DNA from: an uncultured Alphaproteobacteria bacterium
Lineage (GTDB): Bacteria > Pseudomonadota > Alphaproteobacteria > RF32 > CAG-239
NCBI GenBank assembly: GCA_900551585.1
Contig: URWU01000063.1
Span: forward strand, 1-7,808
Length of the DNA: 7,808 bases
Direction of reading: 5' to 3'
Below are positions 1-5,515 of the stretch, piece after piece. Under the pieces are notes generated by a model. It worked only from the letters and a program-made list of their open reading frames with translations. It was not told the DNA's origin and did no database searches. Numbering within the stretch: the first letter of the stretch is position 1; every line of letters starts with the position of its first letter. Position numbers and translations under genes: made by a program.

Positions 1-1
1 T

Positions 2-352
2 GGTCATCGTACGGATGATATCTGGGTCTATGATTTCAGAACCAATACAAACCTGACCTTGGTGACAAATTCACTGAATTATAAACATTTGGAGGACTTT
101 GTAAAATGTTATAATGCAGATAATCTTGCCAAACGCAAAGAGAGTGAGCGGTTTAAAAAGTTCACTTATGATGAGGTGATAAAAAGAGATAAGGTCAATT
201 TAGATATTACTTGGATTAAAGATGCAAGCATGGAAGATTTGGATAATCTGCCCGAGCCGGAAGTTTTAGCTTCAGAAATAATTGAAAATATTGAAATAGC
301 GTTGGATTCTTTTAAGTCAGTTATGAATTGCCTGTCAAAAGAAAGTGTTTGA
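2..352 (+). CDS. hsdM: Type I restriction-modification methylase subunit (HsdM), C-terminal part
   Basis: The frame is open from the left edge and ends at TGA 350-352, giving 116 residues of a protein whose start lies outside the window. The visible tail has the usual end of HsdM proteins: GHRTDDIWVYDFRTN near the start, then RFKKFTYDEV, then LDITWIKD, then an acidic LPEPEVLASEIIENIE stretch that closes in an amphipathic helix. In the family this subunit, with HsdS, adds N6-methyl groups to adenine at an asymmetric split site. The SAM-binding and NPPF-type catalytic motifs would lie upstream and cannot be seen. No hsdS or hsdR follows: the next frame, 33 bases on, is a convergent helicase fragment. 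Whether the methylase is intact, or an orphan, cannot be decided here. The family call is firm from sequence memory. Confidence 0.88.
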   Translation, partial: GHRTDDIWVYDFRTNTNLTLVTNSLNYKHLEDFVKCYNADNLAKRKESERFKKFTYDEVIKRDKVNLDITWIKDASMEDLDNLPEPEVLASEIIENIEIALDSFKSVMNCLSKESV

Positions 353-385
353 ACAAATCGCAAAAATCTCGTTCTGTGGCACAAA

Positions 386-1312
386 TCAAAAATACTTATC
401 GACAGTTGCAAATAATCCGGCCTGTTTCCACAATGAGCGGTTTCCAATAATGTATATACATTCCTTGGCGCGTGATACGGCAACATTAACCAAATTTGGT
501 CGGCTCCCGGCCCAAGTTCTTGCTCCTTTTTGATCGGCATTCGGCGCTCCTAATACAAAAATAACGGCTTCTGCTTCTCGTCCCTGTACCGTATGGATTG
601 TTCCGACATGGTCGTAAACCCAATTATTAATATCACAATCCCATTTATCAAAGATATGACTGCTTTTTATAAGGCTCCTTAAATTGTCAGCTACGACAAC
701 AAACGGTGTAATGATATATAAATCTGGCAATTCTTGGCATTGCTCCTTTAATTTTTGTAAGAGCTTCAAGACTTCACTTCCTTCTTCTGGGCACCATTTG
801 TCATTAGATTTCCCTTTAACATCAATCCAGCAGGAATTTCCCAAGCACGATTTTATCACAGATTCTTTCGGAAATTTAGCTTGAACCATTTTGTTGGCAT
901 AAGCAATTTGATTGGAAATACCAAACATTGGTTCTGAGCAGCGGCGATGTACCAGTAAAGGCATGCCGACCGTTCTTTCTCCCGAGAAATCCTGAATATG
1001 CGTATAAAAACGGCTGTTGGCATCAGCCAAAGTTTGTACAGAGGCTGTTGGTGCATTATAAATATCAGGATTCACTCCAAAACTTTTACAAATATTGTCG
1101 GTTAAGTTCTGTGGAAGCGTCACTACCGGCTCAATTTGCAATGGATCCCCGACCACAACCGCTCTTTGAGTCCGCATGATCGCTCCCAATGCTGCCTGAG
1201 GAAGAGCTTGTCCTGCTTCATCAACAATCAACCAGCCAAGACTTTCCGGCGGCAAACTGCCAAACATACGATTAACCGAAGCAAAAGTCGTTGATATGCA
1301 GGGAATAATCAA
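386..1312 (-). pseudogene. Superfamily 1 DNA/RNA helicase (AAA_11/AAA_12 type), N-terminally truncated
   Basis: The 308 residues carry the C-terminal half of an SF1 helicase of the Upf1/Dna2-like class. Motif II is seen as IVDEAGQA (about residues 29-36), motif III as VVGDPLQ (53-59), a helicase 2A region LLVHRRCSEPMF, motif V as TIHTVQGREAEAV (238-250) and motif VI as VAVSRAK (277-283). The stretch ISTTFASV before motif II is typical, but Walker A (motif I) and everything before it are missing. The frame is closed by a stop at 1328-1330, and the only available start is a TTG at 1310-1312 with no convincing ribosome site. Relatives are usually around a thousand residues long and often sit near restriction systems, which fits the neighbouring hsdM. 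Without motif I it should not hydrolyse ATP, so it is called a remnant. The C-terminus looks intact and ends 33 bases from the convergent hsdM stop. Confidence 0.82.
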
Positions 1313-1467
1313 AAATAAAGAAGTTCTTTACATTTGAATTCTTTTAAAAAAATCCTCAAAGAATCCCTAACATTAGCGATTTCTTTTTCTTCAATTCTTA
1401 CTTTTGATGAATAGAAATCGAAGCCTTCACCAGTTTCTTTATTCTTTTTAATGACATCAGCGCAGTT
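1309..1467 (-). pseudogene. Unidentified 3' gene fragment abutting the helicase truncation
   Basis: On the minus strand, in a different frame from the helicase, an open stretch ends at TGA 1309-1311. It reads about 53 residues of protein-like, lysine- and glutamate-rich sequence (parts: GEGFDFYSSKVRIEEKEIAN, RIFLKEFKCKELLYF). Beyond about 1467 the frame continues only as the antisense of the serine recombinase remnant and soon meets a stop, so no start exists. I do not recognise the family. It overlaps the first codons of the helicase fragment by a few bases, which places a recombination junction near 1309-1327. It could be a chance open frame in a low-GC stretch; the balanced, charged composition is the only argument for coding. 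Confidence 0.28.
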
Positions 1468-1710
1468 TTGAAAGAAGAACAGTACAAACTTAACGATGAA
1501 ATAAATTCTCTAACTCAAACTGACGAACACTTCTCTATAGCTCTGGGAACGGTGTTGTCGTTGGGGAGCAATGCTTATGATATCTTCTCGAGTTCGCAAG
1601 TCGAAACAAAAAGGGCTATTTTAAATATTGTACTTGCGAACCTTAAATTAGACGGTCAGAAATTTTCATATGACCTTAGAAAACCGTTCGATTGGGTGCA
1701 GTCTTTAAAC

Positions 1711-1740
1711 AAAAAAACACCCTCCAAAAAGGAAGGTGTT
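1711..1740 (-). terminator. Rho-independent terminator of tRNA-Glu
   Basis: A ten-pair stem with one C-A mismatch (1716-1725 with 1731-1740, loop of five A on the plus strand) is followed on the minus strand by seven T (1717-1711, part of the run lying in the stem). It starts 6 bases after the encoded CCA of the minus-strand tRNA-Glu, so it most likely ends that transcript. Confidence 0.75.
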
Positions 1741-1745
1741 GCAAT

Positions 1746-1821
1746 TGGTGATCCCAACGAGAGTCGAACTCGTGTTACAGCCTTGAGAGGGCCGTGTCCT
1801 AGGCCACTAGACGATGGGACC
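1746..1821 (-). tRNA. tRNA-Glu (anticodon CTC)
   Basis: Read on the minus strand, the 76 bases fold as a full cloverleaf. The acceptor stem GGTCCCA pairs with TGGGATC (one G-T pair), then comes a D arm with GTCT and AGGAC. The anticodon stem CGGCC/GGCTG has loop CTCTCAA, giving anticodon CTC. A four-base variable loop follows, then T stem ACGAG/CTCGT with loop TTCGACT, discriminator A and an encoded CCA. It decodes GAG glutamate codons. A terminator follows it, and a candidate promoter lies at 1896-1924 on the same strand. The antisense of this gene is what produces the spurious protein tail of the recombinase remnant. Confidence 0.95.
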
Positions 1822-1840
1822 ATGCTGTTGATTTTTTTAG

Positions 1841-1890
1841 ATTGGTGAACCGAAAGAGAGTCGAACTCGAGTTCCCATCCTCAAAAACAA
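1841..1890 (-). pseudogene. Degenerate 3' half of a tRNA (tRNA-like remnant)
   Basis: On the minus strand there is an encoded CCA preceded by discriminator A, an acceptor-like strand TCGGTTC, a T loop TTCGACT and a T stem with only three of five pairs. A seven-base loop TTTTGAG then sits where an anticodon loop would be (TTG if read so), but its flanking stem does not pair. No partner GAACCGA for the acceptor strand exists on its 5' side, so it cannot fold as a tRNA. Bases 1841-1873 match 1744-1776 at 29 of 33 positions, including two bases beyond the CCA. It is either a decayed second tRNA of a former tandem or an imperfect duplication of the tRNA-Glu 3' end. Confidence 0.6.
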
Positions 1891-1895
1891 GCTCT

Positions 1896-1946
1896 TAGAT
1901 AATATATATTTGCCTAAGTTGCAAGTCTTTTTTTTGTTGGTACAAT
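1896..1946. promoter_or_regulatory. Divergent promoters sharing a TTGCAA -35 box (apt rightward, tRNA-Glu leftward)
   Basis: The palindromic TTGCAA at 1919-1924 can act as a -35 box in both directions. Rightward, a 16-base spacer leads to TACAAT at 1941-1946 (five of six consensus), placing the apt transcript start near 1953. Leftward, a 17-base spacer leads to TATCTA (minus strand, 1901-1896), which would transcribe the tRNA-like remnant and tRNA-Glu. The rightward promoter is the better match; the leftward one is tentative. Confidence 0.45.
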
Positions 1947-2019
1947 ATTTTTAAGATTGATGTCGCGGCCGTTTTTGATTAACCTCAATTCCGGAGTTCA
2001 AAAAAACAGCGAGGAAACG

Positions 2020-2541
2020 ATGTTAGACAATTTACGGCAAAAAATTCGCGATATTCCCGATTTTCCCAAAAAAGGGATAGTTTTCAAAGATATTACGACC
2101 CTCATCAAAGACGGCGCAGCTTTTCATGATGTTATCGATTATTTTTACGAACAATTCAAATCAGCCAAAATAGATTATGTCGTCGCTATTGAATCTCGCG
2201 GTTATATCTTCGGGGCGCCTTTGGCCTATAAACTCGGCGCCGGTTTGGTGATTGCCCGCAAGCCCGGAAAACTCCCCGCCGCTGTCGAACGCGTTGAATA
2301 TGCGCTGGAATACGGAACCGATGCTCTGGAAATCCACAAAGACGCCATTGAAAAAGGCAAGCGCGTTTTGGTGATTGATGACCTGCTGGCCACCGGCGGA
2401 ACAGTCTGCGCGGCTTGTGAACTGGTTGAAAAAGTCGGCGGAATAGTTGCCGCTGCGGCCTTTATGATTGAGCTTAAAGATTTGAACGGCGCCGCGCGTC
2501 TGCCGGCTCAGACCGAAGTCTTTTCAATGTTTCGTTTTTAA
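2020..2541 (+). CDS. apt: Adenine phosphoribosyltransferase
   Basis: This 173-residue cytoplasmic enzyme makes AMP and pyrophosphate from adenine and PRPP, the salvage route for adenine. The phosphoribosyltransferase signature VLVIDDLLATGGT is at residues 116-128. The family features IRDIPDFPKKGIVFKDIT (9-26), the ESRGYIFGAPLAY segment (58-70) and ARKPGKLP (79-86) are all present. Length is normal for the bacterial enzyme (about 170-185). The ATG at 2020 is chosen because GAGGAA sits just upstream of it and the protein then begins in register with known Apt proteins. The frame is open further upstream to a weak start at 1957, but the residues added do not resemble Apt. It follows its own promoter. 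No clear terminator is seen after it; the next gene has a separate promoter. Confidence 0.96.
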   Translation: MLDNLRQKIRDIPDFPKKGIVFKDITTLIKDGAAFHDVIDYFYEQFKSAKIDYVVAIESRGYIFGAPLAYKLGAGLVIARKPGKLPAAVERVEYALEYGTDALEIHKDAIEKGKRVLVIDDLLATGGTVCAACELVEKVGGIVAAAAFMIELKDLNGAARLPAQTEVFSMFRF

Positions 2542-2578
2542 ATACATACCGCTTGTGAAGAGTTTTTTTCGGTTAAGC

Positions 2579-2607
2579 TTTACTCTCTGTTTTAAATATT
2601 TTATAAT
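2579..2607 (+). promoter_or_regulatory. Sigma-70-type promoter of the secreted protein gene
   Basis: TTTACT (2579-2584, four of six) is followed after 17 bases by a perfect TATAAT (2602-2607). The predicted start near 2614 leaves a short leader with AGGGAG before the ATG at 2643. Confidence 0.6.
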
Positions 2608-2642
2608 AGAACCATTATTAATTTTTGTTAGGGAGCGGAAAC

Positions 2643-3119
2643 ATGAGAAATCTTTTTCAGTCTCTTTTTCTGGCGCTGTTCGGCGTAATGCTGGGTGCCG
2701 GATTATCTTGGGCAGATGTCCGTATCGGCCCGAAACCGGAAAAAATCTCTTTTGATAATCTAAAAGAATTTAATATTCTGTTGACCGGCAGCGAAAAAGG
2801 CGTTTCGAGTTATTCCGGCCTCAAAGACGAACTACGGCTTAATTTTACGGTTGAGAAACAGGAAATCACTAAAATTATTGTCTTGTTTGACTTTGATATC
2901 AGTGAAGCCGAACGAGCCGCCGATGTGATGGAAACCATTAATATCGCCGATAATTTGATGCCTAAAAAAATCAAATCCCTGACAAAAGCTCAAGATAAGC
3001 TTTATAAGAAACTGGCAAAAATGAAATATGAACGCGATACCGATATTTTTACAATCGACCACCTGCGTTTTGAATGCGCAATGAATAACGGCGTTGTCAA
3101 TATCCGCATTACCAAATAA
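2643..3119 (+). CDS. Secreted or periplasmic protein of unknown function
   Basis: The gene encodes 158 residues. An N-terminal signal peptide is clear: MRN, a hydrophobic core LFQSLFLALFGVMLGAGL, and a likely signal peptidase I site after SWA (residue 24). No lipobox cysteine is seen. The mature part is about 134 residues, soluble and charged, with a lysine-rich central helix (MPKKIKSLTKAQDKLYKKLAKM) and one cysteine near the C-terminus (HLRFECAMNNG). I do not recognise the family. The ATG at 2643 is preferred because AGGGAG lies 8-13 bases upstream; an in-frame TTG at 2625 would lengthen the signal peptide without benefit. It is a single-gene unit between its own TATAAT promoter and a strong bidirectional terminator, so its role cannot be inferred from neighbours. 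Confidence 0.8.
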   Translation: MRNLFQSLFLALFGVMLGAGLSWADVRIGPKPEKISFDNLKEFNILLTGSEKGVSSYSGLKDELRLNFTVEKQEITKIIVLFDFDISEAERAADVMETINIADNLMPKKIKSLTKAQDKLYKKLAKMKYERDTDIFTIDHLRFECAMNNGVVNIRITK

Positions 3120-3147
3120 AAAAAGCCCCGTCTGGGGCTCTTTTTTT
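3117..3147. terminator. Bidirectional rho-independent terminator between convergent genes
   Basis: The stem AGCCCC (3124-3129) pairs with GGGGCT (3134-3139) around the loop GTCT. It has A runs on the left and T runs on the right, so it works in both directions. It overlaps the stop of the secreted protein gene and reaches the stop of the minus-strand Nudix gene. Confidence 0.9.
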
Positions 3148-3664
3148 ACTTGTTGAAATAGCGTTTAATCACGGTTTTGTGGGTCGGCAGACCGAAATCT
3201 TCAAGCTTAATCTGCTCCGGTTCCAAAAACAGCATTTCCGTATTTTCGTTCAAATCCAGCTGCGGATTGCTCATATCCTTGATTTTGCATTTGAAGAAAA
3301 AATCGAGCGGATATAAATCTATGCCGCGATAAGCATAGTCATTCGGCAAATCAAACAAAAATTCTGTAGCCTCGACAACAATATTAGTTTCTTCAAAAAT
3401 CTCGCGGCAGGCGGCGTCTTCCGCTTTTTCGCCGACTTCGCAGAAACCGCCCGGAATAGCCAGAGTCCCTTTGGCCGGCTCTTTGGCACGGCGCACGACC
3501 AACAAGCGCCCTTTGTCGTCAAAAACCAGTCCGGCAGCGCCGATAGTCGGATTTCTGTACATTTCATAACCGCAGGCTTTGCAGACTTTGACGTTTGAAG
3601 CTTCTTTCTCCCAGTCGCTTTTGCCGCATTTGGGGCAGAATTTAAATACTTGCAACGGATCCAT
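3146..3664 (-). CDS. Nudix hydrolase with N-terminal zinc ribbon
   Basis: This 172-residue protein has two parts. Residues 10-31 form a zinc ribbon with C10-x2-C13 and C28-x2-C31, as in NudC-like and related Nudix enzymes. Residues about 40-170 are a Nudix fold with the box G73-x5-E79-x7-R87-E88-I-x-E91-E92-x-N94-I95; the glycine of the canonical EExGU end is replaced by asparagine, while all catalytic glutamates are kept. The family cleaves nucleoside diphosphates linked to another group (NADH, ADP-ribose, damaged dNTPs). The substrate cannot be fixed from sequence; at 172 residues it is shorter than NudC (about 257). The ATG at 3664 follows AAGGAA at about 8 bases. It shares a promoter region with the divergent second Nudix gene and a terminator with the convergent gene. 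Confidence 0.92.
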   Translation of the reverse strand: MDPLQVFKFCPKCGKSDWEKEASNVKVCKACGYEMYRNPTIGAAGLVFDDKGRLLVVRRAKEPAKGTLAIPGGFCEVGEKAEDAACREIFEETNIVVEATEFLFDLPNDYAYRGIDLYPLDFFFKCKIKDMSNPQLDLNENTEMLFLEPEQIKLEDFGLPTHKTVIKRYFNK

Positions 3665-3675
3665 AATTGTTTTCC

Positions 3676-3724
3676 TTGAATATTATCGTTAATGTCGTAT
3701 ACAATAGCGGTTAATGAATGTCAA
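3676..3724. promoter_or_regulatory. Overlapping divergent promoters of the two Nudix genes
   Basis: Rightward: TTGAAT (3676-3681), an 18-base spacer, then TACAAT (3700-3705). Leftward: a perfect TTGACA (minus strand, 3724-3719), a 17-base spacer, then TATACG (3701-3696). The two -10 boxes overlap inside the palindrome GTATAC (3697-3702). Predicted start points are near 3712 (right) and 3689 (left). Both genes therefore get short leaders, and both polymerases would compete for the same melting site. Confidence 0.6.
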
Positions 3725-3746
3725 TCAAGAGAACGGGAATATTATA

Positions 3747-4190
3747 ATGTCTGAAGAAGAAAAATATCCGCGCGGAATAGAAGTTATTTCCGGACCTTTT
3801 ATTATCAATGATAAAAATCAGCTTTTGCTGTGCCTGTCCCCAAAATGGGGCGTCTGGATTGTTCCGGGCGGCCATGTCAATCCCGGAGAGACGACGCGTG
3901 ATGCCTGCATTCGCGAAACGAAAGAAGAACTGGGGCTGGATATTGAAATCGTTGACTTTTTAAACGTGGCGGAAAGCTTTGCCGAGCCGCCGATTTTCAA
4001 GCGTCATGCCCATTTTATCTTTTTTAATTATATTGCCCGGCTGAAAAGCAGCCATATGGATTTTAATGAAGAAATAAGTGAAACCCGCTGGTTTGATTTG
4101 GATGATGTCTTGAAGAATCCCGAGGTTAAAATCAGTTGTAAAGAGGGCGCCGCTTTGTTGAAAAAATGGCTTGCCGAACATCAAAAATAA
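3747..4190 (+). CDS. Nudix hydrolase
   Basis: This is a 147-residue single-domain Nudix protein. The box is intact: G42-x5-E48-x7-R56-E57-T-K-E60-E61-L-G63-L64, preceded by the usual WIVPGGHV. The family removes NMP or a phosphate-linked group from nucleotide derivatives, often oxidised or non-canonical dNTPs; the substrate is not predictable here. It has no zinc ribbon and is not a close copy of the divergent Nudix gene. An in-frame ATG lies upstream at 3714, but the predicted transcript start is about 3712. ACGGGA stands before the ATG at 3747, and the family homology begins after it, so 3747 is the better start. A strong hairpin terminator follows immediately. Confidence 0.9.
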   Translation: MSEEEKYPRGIEVISGPFIINDKNQLLLCLSPKWGVWIVPGGHVNPGETTRDACIRETKEELGLDIEIVDFLNVAESFAEPPIFKRHAHFIFFNYIARLKSSHMDFNEEISETRWFDLDDVLKNPEVKISCKEGAALLKKWLAEHQK

Positions 4191-4224
4191 AGAGAAGCAC
4201 TCCCAGCGGAGTGCTTTTCTTTTT
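4190..4224. terminator. Rho-independent terminator after the Nudix gene
   Basis: A perfect nine-pair stem AAGCACTCC/GGAGTGCTT (4195-4203 with 4208-4216, loop CAGC) extends outward through weaker A-T pairs and ends in TTCTTTTTT. The flanking A-rich strand could also let it end the convergent 55-residue gene. Confidence 0.9.
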
Positions 4225-4234
4225 TGAGACGGTT

Positions 4235-4402
4235 TTAATTTTTGCTTTTCTTAGAAGATGACGGCATTTCGTCAAAATCGATTTCTTCGTCTTCAATGAC
4301 CAAATCGTCATCATTGAAACCTTTGGCATATTTTTCGTTCAAATCCATGCAGGGGCAGTCTGCAGATTTTTTATTGCGGGTTTGTGTGTTTGTGTTTTCC
4401 AT
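4235..4402 (-). CDS. Small acidic protein, 55 residues, unknown function
   Basis: A minus-strand frame of 55 codons starts at ATG (4402-4400) and ends at TAA (4237-4235). The start is preceded by AAGGAG with a 7-base gap, one of the best ribosome sites in the window, which is the main reason to call it a gene. The protein has a polar, basic N-terminus (NTQTRNKKS), a short C-x-C motif (DCPCMD), a long acidic middle (NDDDLVIEDEEIDFDEM) and a basic tail (KKSKN). There is no signal peptide or membrane segment. I do not recognise it. It lies alone, convergent with the Nudix gene, and shares its terminator. It may be a small DNA-, RNA- or metal-interacting protein, but nothing in the sequence settles this. 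Confidence 0.65.
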   Translation of the reverse strand: MENTNTQTRNKKSADCPCMDLNEKYAKGFNDDDLVIEDEEIDFDEMPSSSKKSKN

Positions 4403-4499
4403 TTTGTTTCTCCTTGTTTAATGGTTACCTTATAGAGATAACCCCCAACTCGGAAAAGCCCATAGATAATTGGTAATAGCCGCCTAAGACTTTAGATGA

Positions 4500-4528
4500 T
4501 TGACAATAAACCGATTTATGAGTATTTA
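4500..4528 (+). promoter_or_regulatory. Candidate promoter of the membrane protein gene
   Basis: A perfect TTGACA (4500-4505) is followed after 17 bases by TATTTA (4523-4528), a weak -10 box. A transcript start near 4535 would exclude the upstream in-frame starts at 4500 and 4518 and favours the ATG at 4563. Confidence 0.45.
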
Positions 4529-4562
4529 TAAACTAATTTTGTTTAATAAAAGGTCTTGCGCA

Positions 4563-5264
4563 ATGGCTGATGATAGCTTTAAGAAACTTCCGGTCGCCTT
4601 CATTCTGGCCGACAGTTTCAAATATTTTAATTCTAAACCGCTGGCAATGCTGGTGTTTTCTGTTTTAAATTATATTACTGTCGTTATCGGTGTCTACACT
4701 TGGCGGACGCCGGGCTTTTTTGTGCTGTTGATTTTTGCCTATGCGCTGTGGTGCTATTTTTTCCGTTTTTATTTTGATAAAAAGCCGTATTTGCAGCTGA
4801 AGTCAATGGGCTCGTCTCTGGCACCGTCCACCAAAATTTTGTTTTTGAGCTTTGCCGTCATGACGCTGCTTATCCTGTTGCCTTTTGCTCTGCCTTTCTT
4901 GGGCTTGGGCGATACGGATTATTATCTGCGCTTTTTGAATGATAAGCAGACTTTGGATGCCGTCATGGGCGTTGTCAGCATTTTTATTGCGCCGTTTTTG
5001 TTTTTCCGTCCATTTTTTGCATGGATTGGGTCGGTTTTGGGACGCAACGGCAATCTGCGCTTTGCCATGAACCGTACCAAAGGCAATTATTGGCAGATTG
5101 TGTCTTTGCTGCTGATTTTGAATATTCCGTTTGTGATTGTCGAGCAGGTGAGCCAGGCCTTGGATTTTCCGAATTATCTGCTCTTTTTGCTGCTCTCGCC
5201 GTTGATTGTTTATGCTAATCTGGTAATTGCCCGCTCATATGAATTTTTCTTCATTGAAGATTAG
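4563..5264 (+). CDS. Inner-membrane protein with about six helices, unknown function
   Basis: The 233-residue protein is strongly hydrophobic. By eye there are six membrane segments at about residues 27-46, 52-71, 92-115, 135-160, 176-198 and 205-226, joined by short loops with basic and aromatic residues (for example FDKKPYLQ, GRNGNLRFAMNRTKG). A short polar N-terminus (MADDSFKKL) probably stays in the cytoplasm. No transporter or enzyme motif is recognised. The frame is open to a TTG at 4500, but those bases are a consensus -35 box. The ATG at 4563 has AAAGG about 10 bases upstream and gives a sensible N-terminus. It seems to be a single-gene unit, and no hairpin terminator directly follows it. 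A repeat-rich gap separates it from the next gene. Confidence 0.8.
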   Translation: MADDSFKKLPVAFILADSFKYFNSKPLAMLVFSVLNYITVVIGVYTWRTPGFFVLLIFAYALWCYFFRFYFDKKPYLQLKSMGSSLAPSTKILFLSFAVMTLLILLPFALPFLGLGDTDYYLRFLNDKQTLDAVMGVVSIFIAPFLFFRPFFAWIGSVLGRNGNLRFAMNRTKGNYWQIVSLLLILNIPFVIVEQVSQALDFPNYLLFLLLSPLIVYANLVIARSYEFFFIED

Positions 5265-5271
5265 ACTGTTG

Positions 5272-5426
5272 TGTCATTGCTGAATTGTCCCCCAGCCGTT
5301 ATCATCACTCAAGCGTTTTACTGTCATGTTGAGTATTTTTATTGTCACCCTGAGCGTAGTCGAAGGGTCTCAGCCGCTGTCGTCATTTTGAGTCTTAATG
5401 TCATGTTGAGCTTGCCGAAACATCTC
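5272..5426. repeat. Cluster of dispersed hairpin repeats (TGTCA..TGAG..CGAA..TCTC family)
   Basis: Five partial or whole copies start at 5272, 5322, 5343, 5381 and 5399. Two are complete: 5343-5371 and 5399-5426. Both begin TGTCA and share TGAGC then CGAA, and both end TCTC. Their stems differ: ACCCT/AGGGT in the first and ATGTT/AACAT in the second. The other three keep only the left part, such as TGTCATGTTGAG at 5322. Related repeats with a TGAGC..GTCGAA core are common between genes in many bacteria. They fill most of the 249-base gap between convergent genes; no coding frame is supported there. Confidence 0.75.
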
Positions 5427-5486
5427 GGCCTTATTGAATTAGGAAAATAATCTTAATAAGAATAAAATCCCAATCAGGTAATAAAA

Positions 5487-5515
5487 AAAATCTCAGTTTC
5501 AAAAACTGAGATTTT
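5487..5515 (-). terminator. Rho-independent terminator of the XRE regulator gene
   Basis: A perfect 13-pair stem (5487-5499 with 5503-5515, loop CAA) has the core TCTCAGTTT/AAACTGAGA. It is followed on the minus strand by a T run (5490-5483). It overlaps the last base pairs of the stop codon of the minus-strand regulator gene. Confidence 0.9.

Larger units (their letters stand above)
1468..1848 (+). pseudogene. Large serine recombinase, C-terminal remnant
   Basis: From about base 1465 to 1710 the translation matches the last ~80 residues of large serine (resolvase/invertase-type) recombinases: LKEEQYKLNDEIN coiled segment, then FSSSQVETKRAILNIVLANL, then LKLDGQKFSYDLRKPFDW, the standard closing motif. 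The catalytic N-terminal domain, with its serine, and the recombinase zinc domain are absent. Upstream the frame stays open only to a stop at 1408-1410, through sequence that does not look like recombinase. The normal stop is also missing: the frame reads through the minus-strand terminator and antisense through tRNA-Glu, ending at TGA 1846-1848, so residues after about 85 are not real recombinase. The first codon is a TTG without a ribosome site. Such enzymes integrate and excise mobile elements. This copy is a dead fragment, and its closeness to a tRNA gene suggests an old island edge. Confidence 0.75.

Noticed and set aside
166..540. Minus-strand open frame of about 124 codons over the hsdM end
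   Set aside because: It is antisense to the recognised HsdM tail and out of frame with the helicase fragment; its sequence resembles no protein.
1746..1848. Coding sequence on the plus strand across the tRNA region
   Set aside because: The peptide (NESRTRVTALRG and on) is the antisense of tRNA-Glu, a familiar artefact.
1957..2019. Longer Apt N-terminus from 1957
   Set aside because: The extra residues do not resemble Apt, the predicted transcript starts near 1953, and GAGGAA stands before the ATG at 2020.
2555..2590. Terminator after apt
   Set aside because: A T run is present, but the possible AGAGT/ACTCT stem has only five pairs and an 18-base loop with the T run inside it.
4500..4562. 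N-terminal extension of the membrane protein from a TTG at 4500
   Set aside because: The bases at 4500-4505 are a consensus TTGACA -35 box, and no ribosome site precedes 4500 or the ATG at 4518; the ATG at 4563 is better placed.
5272..5426. CRISPR array
   Set aside because: Repeat units vary in sequence and length, spacing is irregular (18-50 bases), and they fold as a known type of dispersed hairpin repeat.
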